From Protostelium mycophagum (taxonomy: Eukaryota; Evosea; Variosea; Protosteliida; Protosteliaceae): a stretch of DNA of 55,076 bases. The position numbers were made by a program, and so were the translations under genes. A model generated the notes under the pieces. It made no database searches. It had not been told where the DNA came from and saw only the letters and a list, made by a program, of their open reading frames with translations. Where the stretch lies: the NCBI GenBank assembly GCA_002081555.1, contig MZNV01001760.1, positions 1-55,076 on the forward strand, written 5' to 3'. Shown here in pieces: positions 52,212-55,076 of the stretch. Position 1 is the first letter of the stretch. Each line of letters begins with the position of its first letter.

Positions 52212-55076
52212 ATGAAGATAGTGGCGCTGCTGTTCTGGATATTCATTGTCCTAACAGCAGGCTGTAATGTGTGGCTGGACGCTGTGAAAGGAAGTGACGC
52301 TTTTGCTTGTGGAGGGAAAGAGAGACCTTGCAAGAGCTTTTCTGGACTCAAGTCCTTACCTCGAAATGGGACTCTCTGTCTCTCTTCTGGCAGTTACTAT
52401 GTCGAAAAAGGAGAGAAAGTGGAGAGTTTTGAGTGTATTAGGTCTGTTTCGGTGAGCAGATTTATTAAGAGTCAGAAGAGAGCTGATGCCGAGCAGAGTG
52501 GAGCAGAAATACGAGGAAACTTCAGTCTTGTTGGCAACAGTAAGAGTGGACTGTGTTTAGAGGGTCTCACATTCACTAATGTGTCACTGAGAATCCTGAA
52601 TTACACTTCTCTTCGTGTCCAGAATAATCATTTTACGAACACAGACATCAAGGCAGGTCCTTTACTTTGTGTTTTTATCTTCTCGCTGAAGAAAGATAGG
52701 TAGTCCAACTGAGTGATGAAGAGTCTTCTGCTGAACTTGTTGACATCCAAAAGAATCGGCTAAATTGGACCCGTTTTTATCTTGCATTGAAGATGGTGAG
52801 TGTCTGGGCCAATAACCCCGCTTTCTGAAACTCACAGAATGGCTCAAAGCAGGATGTCAATCTCACGCTCTCTCACAATCATCTCTTCTCCTCTGATCTC
52901 AGCTGCATCATGAAAGGGGTACTGAGGACGATCGTCGGACCACAGCAACAGAATCCCACAAGAACCATCTCAATAATCAACAACACCATCGACACAGATG
53001 GGGTACCACAGACAAATGCAGTGTCATTCACAGAACAATTGGTGGCTGGACCCTTGGCCTACATTTTTTTAGAGGACAACCGTGGAGACTCGCTCTACTT
53101 TGACTCGAACTATCATGCCGTCGAAGATACCTACTCTATCTACGAGCTGTATGTGAGGAACAACTTCCTCGCAGCAGCCGTCACCAGTTTACACCCAGAA
53201 AGCTTCAATGCTTTGATCATTGAGCACAACCAGATCGAGCGTTACGTTTTCAACTTTAAGACAAGAGCAGAAGGCCAGCTCATCTACACAGAAGATTTCA
53301 TTTTTAGTGACAATGTGATCGGGTCGCTAGGATACAGGTCAGCTATCGCCATCAAGGATGTCAACTCAGGAACGATAACGGTGAGATTTCTGAGAGATTT
53401 TTGTTTTTGCGAGTTTTATTTTAAATTTCATATTTGAAAATTCGGCGGGAAAAATACTGAAAAAAACAGTTGAAAGACAATACGATCGATCAATATGCGG
53501 CATTAGAAGGGTCGGCAGTCTATATGAGTAACATCTACAAAGTGAAAATACTCATCCAAAATGTCACGTGAGGAATTTCTTGGAACTTTACACGAACACT
53601 TCATGACGATACTTCAAAGTCGCAGATCACTTTTTTTCGCGATGTTTTCTTCTGGTTTCGCTGAAATCCAACTGAAATTTCACAGAGTCTCAAACTGTAT
53701 CGCAAACGTTGGCGCCGGACTTTCTTTCATCGTGGACTCTTCAAGCATCAGCATTATAGACTCTAGATTCTACAACAACAATGCCTCATATGATGCTGGC
53801 GCGATAAGCATGTGGGGTGTGAGTAACACCGAGTTTGTGGTGCATAACTGCGAGTTCTCGGGGAATACGGCGAAGCACGCTTCGGTCATATCCGCTTCCT
53901 CTTTCCGCAGATTCAATGTAATACATTTTTTTATTCTTCACATCTCTCATTTATAGTTTTTGACTGGTTGTAGATATCTAAAAATAGAATATATGTCACT
54001 GAAGCACAGACAGACTATTCAGTCCTCGTGATGGAAACTGTGTTGCAACCCTTGGTGCCGGAATCTCTTTCATCGTGGACAAGTCAAGCGTCAGCATTAT
54101 AGACTGTAGGTTCTACAACAACAATGCCTCATATGATGCTGGCGCGATAAGTATGTGGGGTGTGAGGAACACAGAGTTTGTGGTGCATAACTGCGAGTTC
54201 TCGGGGAATACGGCGATGCATGCTGCCGTCATATCCACATCTCCTGTCGAAAGAGTCAATGTAATGCATCTTTATTCTTTGTATCTGTCAATAAGAGTTT
54301 CTAGAGTCAATGTAATGCATCTTTATTCAGAGTCAATGTAATGCATCTTTATTCTTTGTATCTGTCAATAAGAGTTTCTGACTGGTTGTAGATATCTAGC
54401 AATAGAATATATGTCACTGAGGCACAGATAGACTATTCAGTCCTCGTGATGGGAAACATCGCCAGCCGAAACAATTTTATTCAGTGTCCAAAATACTCTC
54501 GCCTGCACATAGAGTCTTCGGGTAGAGACGAGGTATGGTCCTGTGCACCTTGTCCTCGTGGAGAATACATACTGGGGGGTGGGTACCTCAACTACACCGA
54601 GCATCCTGATGGGGATTGCCGGGTATGTCCAAAAGAGGCAGATTGTAGTGGCAAGGAACCAATGGTGAGAGATTTGCGGAAATCTAAGGGAATATTCGTT
54701 GTAGATGAGGAAACTGACAGGTGTAGGTCAAAGCTGATATGTGGTGTGATGATATAGACGGAACAATGACATGTGTAGCATGTCCACCCGGCTACTGCTC
54801 TCCTCTTGTAAGTAACAAGTATTCGAGAAAAATGAGTGAAAGTATGCAGAAGCATCTGTGGTCCTCTTCATGTGTGGGAAACCGCGAAGGACCTTTATGC
54901 GGCCGTTGTAAAGCAGGATACACGATGGCATACTTCACATCACAGTGTGTGCCAGAAGACAGCTGTGACAAAAGGTGGATAGTAGCTGTTGTGATCTTGC
55001 CTTTTCTGTACGCTCTTCTGTTGTTATTTCTGCCAGTAGGAAATGGATCGGCATGGAAGTCTGGATCATTCTTCAT
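52212..55076 (+). CDS. Beta-helix / cysteine-rich membrane protein (Pmp-like), cut by the window edge
   Basis: MKIVALLFWIFIVLTAGCNV is a signal peptide; 'VWLDAVKGSDAFACGGKERP' with 'CKSFSGLKSLPRNGTLCLSS' is a typical parallel-beta-helix opening. Repeats follow ('LCLEGLTFTNVSLRILNYTS', 'LRVQNNHFTNTDI', 'SIIDSRFYNNNASYDAGAIS', 'NTEFVVHNCEFSGNTAKHAS'), then Cys-rich modules ('CAPCPRGEYILGGGYLNYTE', 'CRVCPKEADCSGKEPM', 'TCVACPPGYCSPL', 'REGPLCGRCKAGYTMAYFTS') and a membrane helix 'WIVAVVILPFLYALLLLFLP' where the window ends. It is a surface protein, probably adhesive or sensing. About 350 bp are tandemly duplicated at 53692-54449; the second copy lacks one G at 54031-54036, which breaks the frame unless this is a sequencing error. 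Confidence 0.78.
53692..54449 (+). repeat. Tandem exon-intron duplication in the beta-helix gene
   Basis: Copy A (53692 to about 54036) and copy B (about 54037-54449) share long identical runs such as TTCTACAACAACAATGCCTC, GATGCTGGCGCGATAAG and TTCTCGGGGAATACGGCGA, and also the following intron end (GACTGGTTGTAG) with the next exon start (ATATCTA, AATAGAATATATGTCACTGA). The unit therefore includes an exon, an intron and part of the next exon. Confidence 0.92.
54253..54378 (+). repeat. Triplicated 25-bp unit within an intron
   Basis: AGAGTCAATGTAATGCATCT plus TTATTC begins at 54253, 54304 and 54330. The first and third copies continue with TTTGTATCTGTCAATAAGAG; the second is truncated. This makes copy B's intron longer than copy A's. 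Confidence 0.9.

Overview
The window is gene-dense eukaryotic nuclear DNA. Genes lie on both strands and are cut by many short GT-AG introns, often 40-60 nt, that restore the reading frame exactly when removed; a minority of introns are 250-550 nt. The gene content (F-box/ankyrin proteins with 'EIVRMLLQDSRVDPS'-type repeats, exportin-6, two RBR ubiquitin ligases, GPI-type secreted proteins, a Pmp-like cysteine-rich membrane protein) suggests a free-living amoeba, most like a protostelid amoebozoan. The organism is an inference. No rRNA, complete tRNA, CRISPR or prokaryotic operon signal was seen.

Layout. 42-875 (-): F-box-like/ankyrin protein. 1063-1805 (+): GNAT acetyltransferase. 1873-6783 (-): mitochondrial RNA helicase SUV3. 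7043-8366 (-): conserved-looking unknown. 8475-9200 (+): Tim17/22/23-superfamily protein. 9308-10098 (+): unknown small protein. 10492-12055 (+): RBR E3 ligase. 12139-13089 (+): GH128-like glycosidase, probably damaged. 13812-15818 (+): MYND zinc-finger protein. 16041-21647 (+): exportin-6. 21776-22445 (-): second ankyrin protein. 23038-24406 (-): LSM1. 24707-25139 (+): small unknown. 25377-27305 (+): second RBR ligase. 27745-27960 (-): relic of a protease-inhibitor gene. 28070-35525 (-): a very long FHA / KE-repeat / ubiquitin-binding-like / zinc-knuckle / SNF2-RING protein. 36258-36854 (+): secreted GPI-type protein, followed by its decayed duplicate. 37717-38489 (+): secreted double-I9 inhibitor. 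38794-40949 (-): MFS transporter. 41042-43440 (+): Rab geranylgeranyltransferase beta. 43910-44669 (+): coiled-coil protein. 45343-48756 (+): sugar-porter-like MFS transporter. 48979-51265 (+): carboxylesterase with C-terminal anchor. 52212 to the window edge (+): beta-helix/cysteine-rich membrane protein with duplicated exons.

Most genes are unrelated housekeeping functions arranged as divergent or convergent pairs. Themes that recur are ubiquitin (two RBR ligases, one RING/SNF2 protein), RNA decay (SUV3 in mitochondria, LSM1 in the cytosol), transport and prenylation, and secreted or surface proteins in the right third, where duplication and decay are frequent.

The most unusual signal is in the introns. 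Several short sequence families recur across introns of unrelated genes: a CACGGTTNTTAACGTG-type palindrome, one copy of which is a MITE-like element of about 225 bp inside an LSM1 intron; a GCGGCAAAGCCGC-type hairpin found mainly in long introns; a TTTGGCGGGAAA motif; and the octamer GTTGTAGA, which commonly forms the 3' splice site. At least one 48-nt intron (RABGGTB) is almost entirely such a palindrome. Together they suggest introns seeded or invaded by small terminal-inverted-repeat elements (introner-like).
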